A DNA stretch of 46,044 nucleotides from an uncultured Dorea sp. (GCA_900550865.1 URTM01000020.1:1-46044); one strand, 5' to 3'; shown: positions 23,845 to 32,712, counted from the first letter of the stretch. The notes: a model not told the origin generated them from the sequence alone. Numbers and translations are program-made.

Positions 23845-25215
23845 ATGTCACAAAATGTAACAGATAGTAATGGAAAAATAAGTGTAAAAGAACGTATCGC
23901 TTATGGATTTGGAGATTTCTCAAGTAACATTATGTATTCGGCAATGTCCGCTTTCCTGATGTTCTATTATACAGATATTGTTGGTGTGGGAGCGGCAGCA
24001 GTCGGAGTGATCATGCTGTGCTCCAGATTATTTGACGGTATCAGCGACCTGATCATGGGAATCATCATTGACAGAACCAATTCCAAATATGGAAAAGCAA
24101 GAGTATGGATATTAAGACTTGTGATTCCGTATGCCATCGGTACTGTCTTGTTGTTCGCAGTGCCGACAGGCTGGACACAGACGGCAAAACTGATCTATAT
24201 ATTCTTCAGTTATAACCTTGCATTTACTGTATTATTTACCGGAATCAACCTTCCATATGCAACACTGACAGCTCTGATGACACAGAATCAGTATGAAAGA
24301 TCTGTACTTAGTATCTTCCGTATGATCCTTGCAACAACAGGAACTTTATTCATTAAGACCTGCACATTACCGGTTGTAAAGTTCTTTGGAAATGATGCAC
24401 ATGCATGGACCTATACATTTATCGTATTCGGTATTTTAGAGATCATCACATTTATGATCACATTCCTCGGAACAAAAGAACGAGTTGGAAATGATCCGGA
24501 ATCAAAGAAAGAAAATGTTCCGGTAAAAGATGGATTTAAAGCACTTGTAAAGAACAAATACTGGTTTATGGCGACATTGAACCTGATCCTGATCTTCATT
24601 GCACAGGGTGTGAACGGATCAGCAGAAGTATATTATACAAAGAATGTACTGGGTAACAGTAACCTGATTGGAACATTTTCCGTAGCTCTTCAGGTGACAC
24701 AGATCATCTGCATGTTCTTTATCGCAATCTTTGTTAAGAAATATGGAAAGAGAAATGTCCTGATGGCAGGAGCGGCAATCATGATCATCGGTTATGGAAT
24801 CATGGCTGTTGCAGGAGCGAACGTGCCGGTACTGATCATCGGATGTGCGGCAAGAGGAATCGGTAACTCAGGAATCTCTGCGTGCATGTTTGCAATGGTT
24901 ACAGATACGATTGAATATGGTGAGTGGAAGACTGGTGTACGTACAGAAGGACTGATCAACAGTGCGGCAAGCTTCGGACAGAAATTAGGAAACGGACTCA
25001 GCACAGTACTTTTCGGAGTAATCTTAAATATCGGAGGGTATGTAGGATCCGCAAAAGTACAGACCAGCGGTGCGCTGACAGCGATCAAAGCAGGTTATAT
25101 CTATGTGCCGATTATCTTAACCGTGATCCAGATCGTGGTATTGTATTTCTATCATCTGGATAAAGAGTATGAAGGAATTCTGGCAGATCTGAATGGACGT
25201 AAAGCAGCAAAATAA
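23845..25215 (+). CDS. GPH-family glycoside:cation symporter
   Basis: A 456-residue MFS-fold transporter of the glycoside-pentoside-hexuronide group (relatives of MelB and LacS without the IIA tail), with about 12 hydrophobic helices. Family features are YGFGDFSSNIMYSAMSAFLMFYYTD at the start, the acidic residues in LCSRLFDGISDLIMG and DRTNSKYGKARVW. The FAMVTDTIEYGEWKTGVRTEG segment near residue 355 is diagnostic. It probably co-imports galactosides with sodium or protons. It is followed 32 bases later by a GH42 enzyme that would hydrolyse the imported sugar. Confidence 0.94.
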   Translation: MSQNVTDSNGKISVKERIAYGFGDFSSNIMYSAMSAFLMFYYTDIVGVGAAAVGVIMLCSRLFDGISDLIMGIIIDRTNSKYGKARVWILRLVIPYAIGTVLLFAVPTGWTQTAKLIYIFFSYNLAFTVLFTGINLPYATLTALMTQNQYERSVLSIFRMILATTGTLFIKTCTLPVVKFFGNDAHAWTYTFIVFGILEIITFMITFLGTKERVGNDPESKKENVPVKDGFKALVKNKYWFMATLNLILIFIAQGVNGSAEVYYTKNVLGNSNLIGTFSVALQVTQIICMFFIAIFVKKYGKRNVLMAGAAIMIIGYGIMAVAGANVPVLIIGCAARGIGNSGISACMFAMVTDTIEYGEWKTGVRTEGLINSAASFGQKLGNGLSTVLFGVILNIGGYVGSAKVQTSGALTAIKAGYIYVPIILTVIQIVVLYFYHLDKEYEGILADLNGRKAAK

Positions 25216-25247
25216 ATCGCAGATAACAAAAGTTTGAAAGGGTATAA

Positions 25248-27227
25248 ATGATGGAAAAATTAATTTATGGCACTGCATATTATGATGAGTATATGCCGTA
25301 TGACAGACTTGCGGAAGATGTGGAAATGATGAAAAAAGCAGGTATTAATACGGTCAGGATTGCGGAATCAACATGGAGTACCTGTGAACCACAGGAAGGT
25401 GTCTTTGATTTCTCACATGTGGAACGTGTGTTAGATGCGATGGAAGAAGCAGGAATCCAGGTGATCATCGGAACTCCGACATATGCAGTTCCGACATGGA
25501 TGGTAAAAGCACATCCGGATGTGATCGCAACGACAAAAGAAGGACAGGGTATTTACGGAGCGCGCCAGATCATGGATATTACACATCCGGTCTATCGTTT
25601 TCATGCAGAACGGGTCATCCGGAAACTGATGGAAGTATCGGCACACCGGAAATGTGTCATTGGTTTTCAGGTAGACAATGAGACGAAATACTACGGAACG
25701 GCCGGAAAGAATGTACAGCTTGGCTTTGTAAAATATCTGCGGGAGAAATTCAAGGATGATCTGGATGTCATGAATCATGAATTTGGTCTGGATTACTGGA
25801 GCAACCGTATCAATGCATGGGAAGATTTTCCAGATGTGAGAGGTACGATCAACGGAAGTCTCGGAGCAGAATTTGAAAAATACCAGAGAACACTGGTAGA
25901 CGAATTCCTTGGCTGGCAGGCAGATATTGTGTCAGAGTATAAAAGACCGGAGCAGTTTATCACCCATAATTTTGACTTCGAGTGGAGAGGATATTCTTAC
26001 GGGGTACAGCCGGATGTCAATCATTTCAAAGCGGCAAAGAAACTGACACTGGCAGGAGTTGACATTTATCATCCGACACAGGATGACCTGACGGGAGCTG
26101 AGATTGCATTTGGCGGGGATATGACAAGATCTTTAAAGAATGATAATTATCTCGTACTTGAGACCGAAGCACAAGGGTATCCGGGATGGACACCATATAA
26201 AGGACAGTTAAGACTTCAGGCATACAGTCATCTGGCATCCGGTGCAAAGGGTGTGATGTACTGGCACTGGCATTCCATCCACAATTCCTTCGAGACTTAC
26301 TGGAAAGGAGTCTTAAGCCATGATTTCAAGGAAAATGCTGTGTACAAAGAGGCAGAGATTATTGGAAATGAATGGCATCGCTACAGTGAAAAGCTGAGTG
26401 GACTTAAAAAAGACAATAAAGTTGCGATTATGGTCAGCAATGAAGCTTTGACGGCACTGAACTGGTTCGGAATTGAGGCAACGGCAGCAGGAAATGAAGG
26501 AATCCGTTATAATGATGTGGTGAGATGGATTTATGACGCATTGTATAAAATGAATGTAGAGTGCGACTTCATCTGGCCGGAAAGCCAGAATATGGAACAA
26601 TATAATGTGATTGTACTTCCAGCTTTGTACGCGGTGGAAGAAAATGTTCTGGATCGCCTGAAAGCTTATGTAGAGCAGGGGGGAACACTCGTTGCTACAT
26701 TTAAGACAGGATTTGCCAATGAGAATGTGAAAGTATATGCAGATGATCAGCCACACCACATGACGGAGGTGTTCGGTATGCATTACCAGCAGTTCACATT
26801 CCCGAAAAAAGTTACACTGTCAGGTATGCAGGACAGACATCCGGAAGCAAAGACGTTTATGGAATTACTGATTCCGGATACGGCAAATGTGCTTTCTTCT
26901 TATGAACATTACAACTGGAAAGATTACGCGGCAATCACGGAAAATAAGTATGGACAGGGACGTGCTTATTATATCGGATGTATGTTTGAAGAGGCAGAAT
27001 TGCAGAAGTTATTCAGACATATATTGGAACAGGCAGGAATTTCCTGCGAAGAGAATGCAGTATTCCCGTTGATCATCCGCAGAGGAACGAATGCAGAAGG
27101 AAAAGAGCTGGCATTCTATCTGAATTATTCAGAAAATAAAACAGAGCTTGCTATCGGCGAAGGCGAGGAGATTCTGATCGGTCAGAGTAAGTTAGAGCCA
27201 TGGGGAGTCTGTGTGACGGAAAAATAA
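25248..27227 (+). CDS. Beta-galactosidase, glycoside hydrolase family 42
   Basis: The 659-residue cytosolic enzyme cleaves terminal beta-galactosyl residues. The TIM barrel begins with YYDEYMPYDRLAEDVEMMKKAG. The acid/base is Glu145 in QVDNE. The nucleophile is in LETEAQGYPGW (Glu305 or 307). GVMYWHWHSIHNSFETYW completes the active site. A trimerisation domain (about 385-590) and a small beta C-terminal domain follow, as usual for GH42. Two adjacent ATGs at 25248 and 25251 are both possible starts. The absence of a signal peptide agrees with sugar entry through the upstream symporter, so beta-galacto-oligosaccharides or lactose are the likely substrates. Confidence 0.95.
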   Translation: MMEKLIYGTAYYDEYMPYDRLAEDVEMMKKAGINTVRIAESTWSTCEPQEGVFDFSHVERVLDAMEEAGIQVIIGTPTYAVPTWMVKAHPDVIATTKEGQGIYGARQIMDITHPVYRFHAERVIRKLMEVSAHRKCVIGFQVDNETKYYGTAGKNVQLGFVKYLREKFKDDLDVMNHEFGLDYWSNRINAWEDFPDVRGTINGSLGAEFEKYQRTLVDEFLGWQADIVSEYKRPEQFITHNFDFEWRGYSYGVQPDVNHFKAAKKLTLAGVDIYHPTQDDLTGAEIAFGGDMTRSLKNDNYLVLETEAQGYPGWTPYKGQLRLQAYSHLASGAKGVMYWHWHSIHNSFETYWKGVLSHDFKENAVYKEAEIIGNEWHRYSEKLSGLKKDNKVAIMVSNEALTALNWFGIEATAAGNEGIRYNDVVRWIYDALYKMNVECDFIWPESQNMEQYNVIVLPALYAVEENVLDRLKAYVEQGGTLVATFKTGFANENVKVYADDQPHHMTEVFGMHYQQFTFPKKVTLSGMQDRHPEAKTFMELLIPDTANVLSSYEHYNWKDYAAITENKYGQGRAYYIGCMFEEAELQKLFRHILEQAGISCEENAVFPLIIRRGTNAEGKELAFYLNYSENKTELAIGEGEEILIGQSKLEPWGVCVTEK

Positions 27228-27285
27228 ACAGTGAGAATGTGAGAGAACCGATCGCTGGAAGCTTTTCTTGCATGCTTTGATATAA

Positions 27286-27320
27286 AAAGGCAGATATCAG
27301 TTTCTAAGATATCTGCCTTT
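27286..27320. terminator. Bidirectional terminator between GH42 and the PrdA-N-like gene
   Basis: AAAGGCAGATATC (27286-27298) pairs perfectly with GATATCTGCCTTT (27308-27320) around a 9-base loop. A-rich and T-rich flanks on each side suit both convergent genes. Confidence 0.9.
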
Positions 27321-27355
27321 AGGTTTTTCATATACTCTGATATGTTCTCTACAGA

Positions 27356-27769
27356 TTAGATAGGAAGTTCAAGATAAATATCTTTTCCTTCTTTAATAGA
27401 GATCACTACTTTGCCATGTTTGATAGTAGTAACAGCACCCTGAACACTTACTGCAGGTGCAGCTTCAGCAGGAGCTTCCTCTTCAGCAGGAGCCTCTTCT
27501 GCTGCTAAATCGTCATCTGATTTGAATCCTTCTACGTTATCTGCTGTCAGTGGACAGAGGGAATCACTTGTCTTTGTTAATTTTGCCCCAAGAACCTGTC
27601 CGATCTTCAGACATCCGTCAAGATTTAAAAGACCTGAATCTACTAATTCATCGAAGATTGCAGGATCCTCTAAGTTTGCTGGTTCAATTGTAATTCCGCC
27701 TTCTGCTCTACAGCATAATACTGCAGGATCATTTGCATGCGCGTTCGCTGTTTCAGCTGTAATTGACAT
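27356..27769 (-). CDS. Small protein resembling the N-terminus of D-proline reductase proprotein PrdA
   Basis: A 137-residue acidic protein whose role is unknown. From memory, its beginning (SITAETANAHANDPAVLCCR, then NLEDPAIFDELVDSGLL and IGQVLGAKLTKTSDSL) closely follows the N-terminal region of the PrdA proprotein of Stickland clostridia. Its end (GKVVISIKEGKDIYLELPI) follows the next PrdA segment. The two halves are joined by an Ala/Glu/Pro linker (EEAPAEEEAPAEAAP). The catalytic part of PrdA, with the cysteine that becomes the pyruvoyl group, is absent. There are four cysteines, two of them adjacent. The gene is complete, with a good ribosome binding site and a terminator, and stands alone with no prd genes nearby. 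Confidence 0.6.
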   Translation of the reverse strand: MSITAETANAHANDPAVLCCRAEGGITIEPANLEDPAIFDELVDSGLLNLDGCLKIGQVLGAKLTKTSDSLCPLTADNVEGFKSDDDLAAEEAPAEEEAPAEAAPAVSVQGAVTTIKHGKVVISIKEGKDIYLELPI

Positions 27770-27810
27770 ACCGAATACCTCCTAAATATTCATATTTATT
27801 TTCTATGAAT

Positions 27811-27840
27811 AGTATAGACTTTTCTAATTAAATTTTCCAA
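27811..27840 (-). promoter_or_regulatory. Promoter of the PrdA-N-like gene
   Basis: On the minus strand TTGGAA (27835-27840), 18 bases, TATACT (27811-27816), about 40 bases before the start codon. The upstream CAATTGGAAA motif is repeated in inverted orientation at 27954-27963, where it forms the -35 region of an outward-facing promoter. Confidence 0.7.
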
Positions 27841-27955
27841 TTGCTTTTTTCGATAAAAGACAGATAGAATAGATAAGCCCTATAGCACAAAAAAACGATC
27901 ATCAGCTTTGGAGGTTATATATAGAATCTGTCTATAAGAATATGAGAATAACCAA

Positions 27956-27985
27956 TTGGAAATATAAAGGAAACAGGAATATAAT
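27956..27985 (+). promoter_or_regulatory. Promoter reading into the hairpin spacer before mutY
   Basis: TTGGAA (27956-27961), 18 bases, TATAAT (27980-27985). It mirrors the promoter of the PrdA-N-like gene and would start a transcript near 27992, with no ORF until mutY. Confidence 0.55.
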
Positions 27986-27991
27986 AATATC

Positions 27992-28097
27992 AAACGATAA
28001 TATTGTTAGTGGCAAGGATCGGCCACATTCCCTTCTCTTAAAGCCCTTTTCCTGAGGATGTCGATATCGGGACGACATTTCCAGGAAAAGGGCTTTG
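27992..28097 (+). ncRNA. Candidate small RNA or leader with long hairpin
   Basis: The region downstream of the 27956 promoter contains a 15-bp perfect stem (28040-28054 with 28082-28096) that continues into an inner ATGTCG/CGACAT stem (28058-28063 with 28073-28078). The hairpin is followed only by TTTGACG, not a T run, so it is a poor terminator. It ends on the -35 of the mutY promoter. No known RNA family was recognised. This accounts for the 400-base gap before mutY. Confidence 0.35.
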
Positions 28098-28124
28098 ACG
28101 TTGTATAGAATGATAAGTTATAAT
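28095..28124 (+). promoter_or_regulatory. mutY promoter
   Basis: TTGACG (28095-28100), 18 bases, TATAAT (28119-28124), 46 bases before the mutY start. Confidence 0.75.
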
Positions 28125-28170
28125 GAATCATATGTTCGAGAAAGTAAAATAAATGGGGAAGCAATAGAAA

Positions 28171-29250
28171 ATGAAAAATACAGAAAAAAAAGATGAAGAC
28201 CTTGTTGAGATCGTACAGCCTCTGGTGAACTGGTACCGCAAGAATAAAAGAGATCTTCCGTGGCGTCATAATCCGGACGCATACCGGGTGTGGATATCCG
28301 AGATTATGCTGCAGCAGACAAGGGTGGAAGCTGTAAAAGGATATTATGACCGCTTTTTAAAAGCACTTCCAACGGTGAAAGATCTTGCCGAGGCAGAAGA
28401 GGATAAGCTCCTGAAGCTGTGGGAAGGTCTGGGATATTATAATCGTGTGAGGAATATGCAGAAGGCAGCACAGCAGATCATGGTTGATCATGAAGGGATA
28501 TTTCCAGATACTTATGAAGAAATCCTGCAATTGAAGGGAATCGGTAATTACACGGCAGGGGCTATCAGCGCATTTGCATACGGAATCCCGAAGCCGGCAG
28601 TGGATGGTAACGTACTCCGGGTGATTTCCAGGATCACCGGAAGTTATGAAGACATCATGAAGCAGAGTGTCCGTAAGAAAATTGAAAACGCACTGGAACA
28701 GGTGATACCATCCGATGCCGCCAGTGATTTCAACCAGGGACTGATCGAATTGGGAGCAATCGTGTGTGTGCCGAACGGAGAACCGAAATGTGAGGTGTGT
28801 CCGGTAAAAGAGTATTGCATTGCATGTACAGAGAATCTGACGGCAGAGATACCGGTAAAGAAAAAGGCAAAAGCCAGAAAGATCGAAGAAAGAACCATTC
28901 TGATATTCAAAGACGGTAAGCGGATTGCAATCCGGAAGCGCCCGGCGAAAGGTCTGCTTGCAGGACTGTATGAATTTCCGAATGTGGAAGGTAAGCTTTC
29001 GATGGACGAAGTTACGGAATACAGCAAGACGATCGGTCTGATGCCGGTCCGTGTGCAGGAACTTCCGGAAGCAAAGCATATCTTCAGTCATATCGAATGG
29101 CATATGACAGGATATGAGGTAATCGTAGATGAGCTGGAGAAGACGAATGAGAAGGGATTTCTGTTCATTCATCCGGAGGAGATCAGGAAGGAATATTCGA
29201 TTCCGTCGGCGTTTGAAAAGTATACAGGGTATGCGGGGATTGAACGTTAG
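28171..29250 (+). CDS. mutY: A/G-specific adenine DNA glycosylase
   Basis: MutY removes adenine mispaired with 8-oxoguanine, preventing G:C to T:A changes. The 359-residue protein has the helix-hairpin-helix LKGIGNYTAGAI and the catalytic pair Glu44 (in SEIMLQQTRV) and Asp145 (in PAVDGNVLRV). The [4Fe-4S] loop CVPNGEPKCEVCPVKEYC has the expected spacing. A C-terminal NUDIX-like domain for 8-oxoG recognition follows (about 240-350, with FSHIEWHMTGYEV). Length and domain order are normal. It is a single-gene unit with its own promoter and a terminator shared with the convergent PAP2 gene. Confidence 0.97.
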   Translation: MKNTEKKDEDLVEIVQPLVNWYRKNKRDLPWRHNPDAYRVWISEIMLQQTRVEAVKGYYDRFLKALPTVKDLAEAEEDKLLKLWEGLGYYNRVRNMQKAAQQIMVDHEGIFPDTYEEILQLKGIGNYTAGAISAFAYGIPKPAVDGNVLRVISRITGSYEDIMKQSVRKKIENALEQVIPSDAASDFNQGLIELGAIVCVPNGEPKCEVCPVKEYCIACTENLTAEIPVKKKAKARKIEERTILIFKDGKRIAIRKRPAKGLLAGLYEFPNVEGKLSMDEVTEYSKTIGLMPVRVQELPEAKHIFSHIEWHMTGYEVIVDELEKTNEKGFLFIHPEEIRKEYSIPSAFEKYTGYAGIER

Positions 29251-29317
29251 TGGATGGATAGTGTGAAAAGACTGGTATGAAAAGCAATGTTCGGTAAAAA
29301 ATGAATAAACAAAAAAT

Positions 29318-29371
29318 AAAAAGGATGCGGGAAACTGTTTTTGTTAAATAACAGTTTTCTACATCCTTTTT
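29318..29371. terminator. Bidirectional terminator between mutY and the PAP2 gene
   Basis: AAAAAGGATG (29318-29327) pairs with CATCCTTTTT (29362-29371). An inner stem GAAACTGTT/AACAGTTTT sits between them. A and T runs on both sides suit convergent transcription. Confidence 0.88.
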
Positions 29372-29420
29372 GTATACCAGAGTATGAAAGAAGACCTGCC
29401 AGCGGCAGACTCTGCTGATA

Positions 29421-30089
29421 TTACGTCGGCTGCTGAGAAAGCTTCGGTGCCTTCTTGTCTGCTGTAACATAGACAAATGGATAAATGATACATGCCATCG
29501 TAACTGCCGCGATCACATCCGTCACAGAATGCTGCTTTAAGAACATCGTTGACAGAATAATAAGTGCAGCCAGAATATAGGCACTGATCTGGATCCATCT
29601 GTGTTTCTTCAGATCATTACTGTGTGAGATGGCAATACTTACGCCGATAGAGTTAAATACATGAATACTCGGAAGCACGTTCGTCGGTGTATCCGTCTTG
29701 TACAGAAGCTTTACCATATCGGTAAATACATTGTCTCTTGGAAATACAGTTGGTCTTAAATTTAATGCGTTTGGGAAGACCGTGCATATGATCAGGAAGA
29801 TTGTCATACCTGAAAATAAAAAAGCACATAGTCTGTAAAATCCCCATTTATCCTTAATCAGGAAATAAGCCACAGTTACAGCAATGAATATGAACCACAA
29901 CAAATAAGGGACAATAAAATATTCAATAAACGGAATATGATTATCAATTGGAGAGTGTATCATATAATGTCGTACATCTGTGCGCTTTTCAAGGTAAACA
30001 AACCATGGCATATAGATCAGAAAGTATGATAATACCCATGCATGACGGTACTTCTTCAAAAAACTCTTTGCTTTATCAATGGCTTTCAT
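29421..30089 (-). CDS. PAP2-superfamily membrane phosphatase
   Basis: A 222-residue protein with about six membrane helices and the three PAP2 phosphatase motifs in weak form. These are a first basic segment near RPTVFPRDN, PSIHVFNSI (with the conserved Ser and His, near residue 140) and LKQHSVTDVIAA (His and Asp near 185). Such enzymes hydrolyse lipid phosphates such as phosphatidate or isoprenoid pyrophosphates at the membrane. Substrate is unknown. The neighbouring lipid kinase and glycerophosphodiesterase favour a lipid. GGGG-type ribosome binding and a separate promoter suggest it can be expressed alone. Confidence 0.85.
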   Translation of the reverse strand: MKAIDKAKSFLKKYRHAWVLSYFLIYMPWFVYLEKRTDVRHYMIHSPIDNHIPFIEYFIVPYLLWFIFIAVTVAYFLIKDKWGFYRLCAFLFSGMTIFLIICTVFPNALNLRPTVFPRDNVFTDMVKLLYKTDTPTNVLPSIHVFNSIGVSIAISHSNDLKKHRWIQISAYILAALIILSTMFLKQHSVTDVIAAVTMACIIYPFVYVTADKKAPKLSQQPT

Positions 30090-30144
30090 ATGAACTACCC
30101 CTTTTTCAAAGCCTTTGTTATTATCTTATCTCTTTTCAAAGCGC

Positions 30145-30173
30145 ATTATAACATGAAAAAATTGAATCAACAA
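30145..30173 (-). promoter_or_regulatory. Promoter of the PAP2 gene
   Basis: On the minus strand TTGTTG (30168-30173), 17 bases, TATAAT (30145-30150), about 55 bases before the start. Confidence 0.6.
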
Positions 30174-30198
30174 TAATGTTCATGGAATATTAACAAAA

Positions 30199-31020
30199 TT
30201 AATAATACATTTTCTTTTTCTCAAATATCTGCATATCGTAATGATGTTTTCCTATTTTTAATGCATCCGGTGTGCGGAGCGTCCACACGGCAACCGGAAG
30301 ATGCAGGATATGTTTTAAAAACCAGACTTCAAACATCGGAAGATCTGCAAGTTTATACGAGATAAAATCCGGACGTCCAAGTACATTTCCAAGCAGATGT
30401 TTGACAACGAAGGTCAGTATCCAGGGCTCCGGCAGGTTGTCTGCGGTTAAATTGGAAGAAAGCTGCCCTCTTAAGACATGAGGTACATGGCGGCGGAACC
30501 ACCAGATACCAAGTGTATTAAAAGACTGTACCATATAAGGTCCGTTATAGTTCTTGAGGACTTCCCATGTCTTTTCACAGATGCCGAGAGAAGATTTCGG
30601 AATCTTCAGCTCGATCAGAAGCGGAACCCTGCCGCCGACCAGAGAAAGTACGTCGGTGAAAAGCGGAATGGTCTCGTCTGTATTCTGTAACCGGCAGTTC
30701 TGCAGCTCTTTTAAGGGAAGTGTTTCAATTGCTTCCGGGCGTCCGCAGATACGGGACAGGTCATCATCGTGAAATACGACAAGCTTTCCGTCGCTTGTCA
30801 GATGGACATCAAGTTCGATCCCATAGCCGTGTGAGAGCGCAGCGCGGAAAGAAGGCATGGAATTTTCAGGGATTCCCTTTTCGATACAATGATATCCGCG
30901 ATGTGCGAACATGGTATGGAGAAAAGGCCGGATCTGCTGCTTCTTGGACAGTCTCGGCCAGATCAGATAAAAGTAACATAATATAAGAAATACAATAATT
31001 CCGGCAATCAGTAAACGCAT
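30199..31020 (-). CDS. Glycerophosphodiester phosphodiesterase, membrane-anchored
   Basis: The 273-residue enzyme cleaves glycerophosphodiesters to glycerol 3-phosphate and an alcohol. One N-terminal transmembrane helix (residues about 3-21) places the catalytic part outside or at the membrane. Motifs are AHRGYHCIEKGIPENSMPSF, with His40, Arg41, Glu52 and Asn53, then IELDVHLTSDGKLVVFHDDDL, and LIELK. The frame is open for a further 94 codons upstream, but a GGGGAGG at 31030-31036 points to the ATG at 31020, and the extra part overlaps the next gene out of frame. It lies 25 bases after the lipid kinase gene, so they form an operon. Confidence 0.93.
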   Translation of the reverse strand: MRLLIAGIIVFLILCYFYLIWPRLSKKQQIRPFLHTMFAHRGYHCIEKGIPENSMPSFRAALSHGYGIELDVHLTSDGKLVVFHDDDLSRICGRPEAIETLPLKELQNCRLQNTDETIPLFTDVLSLVGGRVPLLIELKIPKSSLGICEKTWEVLKNYNGPYMVQSFNTLGIWWFRRHVPHVLRGQLSSNLTADNLPEPWILTFVVKHLLGNVLGRPDFISYKLADLPMFEVWFLKHILHLPVAVWTLRTPDALKIGKHHYDMQIFEKKKMYY

Positions 31021-31045
31021 AAAGAAACCTCCCCGTGTGCAAAAA

Positions 31046-31969
31046 TTATTTACAAGGTGTGATAATACGTAACTTTTCTTTTTCCAGATGTACATGGATG
31101 TCAGACTGCAGAAAGACAGGTTCGCCGTCCGTATGTACAGGCAGAGCACGGTCACTGGTGATCGTGACTTCTGTGCAGGTGTCAAGATTGATCCCGCGGA
31201 AACGTGTATGCCATCCTTTGAACGCCGTCGGCAGCAGGCAGAGCACCTTGAGCCTTGGCAGTTCAGAGATGGTGATAATATCCAGTCTGTCATCGGTACC
31301 ATCGGCAGCAGGACAGAAGTTGAATCCGCCGCCTTCGTATTTTAGATTCATAACGGCTGTAAAATAAACTTTATGATAAGTTTTAGTTTCGCCGGTTTCG
31401 GTTGTGACCGTCATGGTGACCGGTTTTAATGTGAGCAGTTTGTGAAGCGCAACACCAAGATAGGTAAGCTTCCCAAGCTTCAGCCGGTTCAGGAAAGCTT
31501 TGAGCGGTGTGACCATCACCTGATGGCAGACTGCGGCATCAAAGCCGATACCGGTGCTTACGGCAAAACGTCGGTGTTTATTTTCATAATCCAGTACACC
31601 GACATTCATGGCAGTGTAATGTGACGGGGCAAGAATCTGTTCCAGGGCACTGTGAATATCTGTCGGAAGCCCTAATCCTCTGGCAAAGTCGTTACCCGAT
31701 CCAAGCGGGATATACCCGAGCGTCACCTTCTCCAGATACGCGATTCCGTCGATCACTTCGTTTAGAGTACCGTCTCCACCGAGGACAACAATCGTATGAG
31801 GGGCGCCGTCGGAAGTCAGATCATGCACCAGACGGGTGGCATGGTGCTGGTATTTTGTAAATAAAACATTGTATGCGATTTCTTTTTCCTGCAAAATCTT
31901 CTCAATCTGTTTCCAGAGAAGAATTCCTCTGCCGGATCTGGCATTTGGATTGGCAATAAATGTGTACAT
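31046..31969 (-). CDS. Diacylglycerol kinase-family lipid kinase
   Basis: A 307-residue soluble lipid kinase of the DagK/YegS/BmrU group. It shows FIANPNARSGRG at the start and the nucleotide motif VVLGGDGTLNEVIDGI (residues about 62-77). IPLGSGNDFARGLGLP follows, and a C-terminal beta-sandwich domain ends with a HTDGEPVFLQ-type strand. Members phosphorylate diacylglycerol or related lipids and help recycle the diacylglycerol left after lipoteichoic acid synthesis. Next to a glycerophosphodiesterase, this suggests phospholipid turnover. Exact substrate is not shown by the sequence. Confidence 0.93.
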   Translation of the reverse strand: MYTFIANPNARSGRGILLWKQIEKILQEKEIAYNVLFTKYQHHATRLVHDLTSDGAPHTIVVLGGDGTLNEVIDGIAYLEKVTLGYIPLGSGNDFARGLGLPTDIHSALEQILAPSHYTAMNVGVLDYENKHRRFAVSTGIGFDAAVCHQVMVTPLKAFLNRLKLGKLTYLGVALHKLLTLKPVTMTVTTETGETKTYHKVYFTAVMNLKYEGGGFNFCPAADGTDDRLDIITISELPRLKVLCLLPTAFKGWHTRFRGINLDTCTEVTITSDRALPVHTDGEPVFLQSDIHVHLEKEKLRIITPCK

Positions 31970-32057
31970 ACCGTATTCATCCTTTGTAAGTACGAAATTT
32001 CACAAATATAGAATGCTGTATATTATGAAAAATCGTGAGTTTTAAAGTTAAAAAGTA

Positions 32058-32660
32058 TCAGAACAATCCGTTCAGGTAAGTAGTAAGAGACCGGCGCATA
32101 TTGCCTTCAAAATCAGCATCGCCGCTCTTTAAGCACCACTCGAATACATTTCCGATCACGATCATACGGATATCGGTTGTGATATCCTCCAGATCTGCGG
32201 ATGGGGAAATGATTCCGGCCTTGATCACACGGTTCAGATAATCATGAACCGTGACGATCGGGTATGGTCTTTCTGTACGGATCAAAGGGTTCAGGGACTG
32301 ATTCTTAGGTGTATAATAATTGGCCATAAATTCAACTCCGAGCTCTTCGCAGTAGTGAACATAATTTAAATAAACCGAGATGATTGCTTCTTTTGTCTCA
32401 GCCGCACTGGACGGAAGTCCGAGAAGATCCGGATCCATACTCGGCTGTTCTTCTATATAATAGGAAAGAAGATCATCTTTTGTCTTAAAATGATGATAAA
32501 AGCTTCCATTGGAAACGCCGGCCTCTTCGCAGATATTCTTGATCGACAACTGTTCATAGCCATGCTTTTGCAGGATCCGTTTGGCTGCCTGGAAGATCTT
32601 TGCTCTTGTTTCCCTGGATTTGATTTGTTGTTTTGAAAGTCCCTGTGATTCCTGATTCAT
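32058..32660 (-). CDS. TetR-family transcriptional regulator
   Basis: A 200-residue repressor-type protein. The N-terminal helix-turn-helix is TRAKIFQAAKRILQKHGYEQLSIKNICEEAGVSNGSFYHHFKTKDDLL, at residues about 16-63. The remaining helical region binds an unknown ligand. The frame extends 40 codons upstream, but the ATG at 32660 has AAAGGGG 9 bases before it and gives the normal TetR start. The neighbours downstream on the same strand are lipid-metabolism genes, which may be its targets. A palindrome lies at its promoter. Confidence 0.92.
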   Translation of the reverse strand: MNQESQGLSKQQIKSRETRAKIFQAAKRILQKHGYEQLSIKNICEEAGVSNGSFYHHFKTKDDLLSYYIEEQPSMDPDLLGLPSSAAETKEAIISVYLNYVHYCEELGVEFMANYYTPKNQSLNPLIRTERPYPIVTVHDYLNRVIKAGIISPSADLEDITTDIRMIVIGNVFEWCLKSGDADFEGNMRRSLTTYLNGLF

Positions 32661-32712
32661 AAGTAAAAGCCCCTTTGAGTGTTTGTATTTTCTAATAAGT
32701 TCAAGCAGCTTC

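Noticed and set aside
27356..27769. Truncated prdA pseudogene or a selenoprotein with TGA readthrough
   Set aside because: The frame ends in TAA, is followed by a clean terminator and has an intact promoter and ribosome binding site, so it looks like a complete gene.
31021..31302. A 94-residue N-terminal extension of the glycerophosphodiesterase
   Set aside because: It lies over the lipid kinase gene out of frame, lacks homology, and the ATG at 31020 has a good ribosome binding site ahead of a transmembrane helix.
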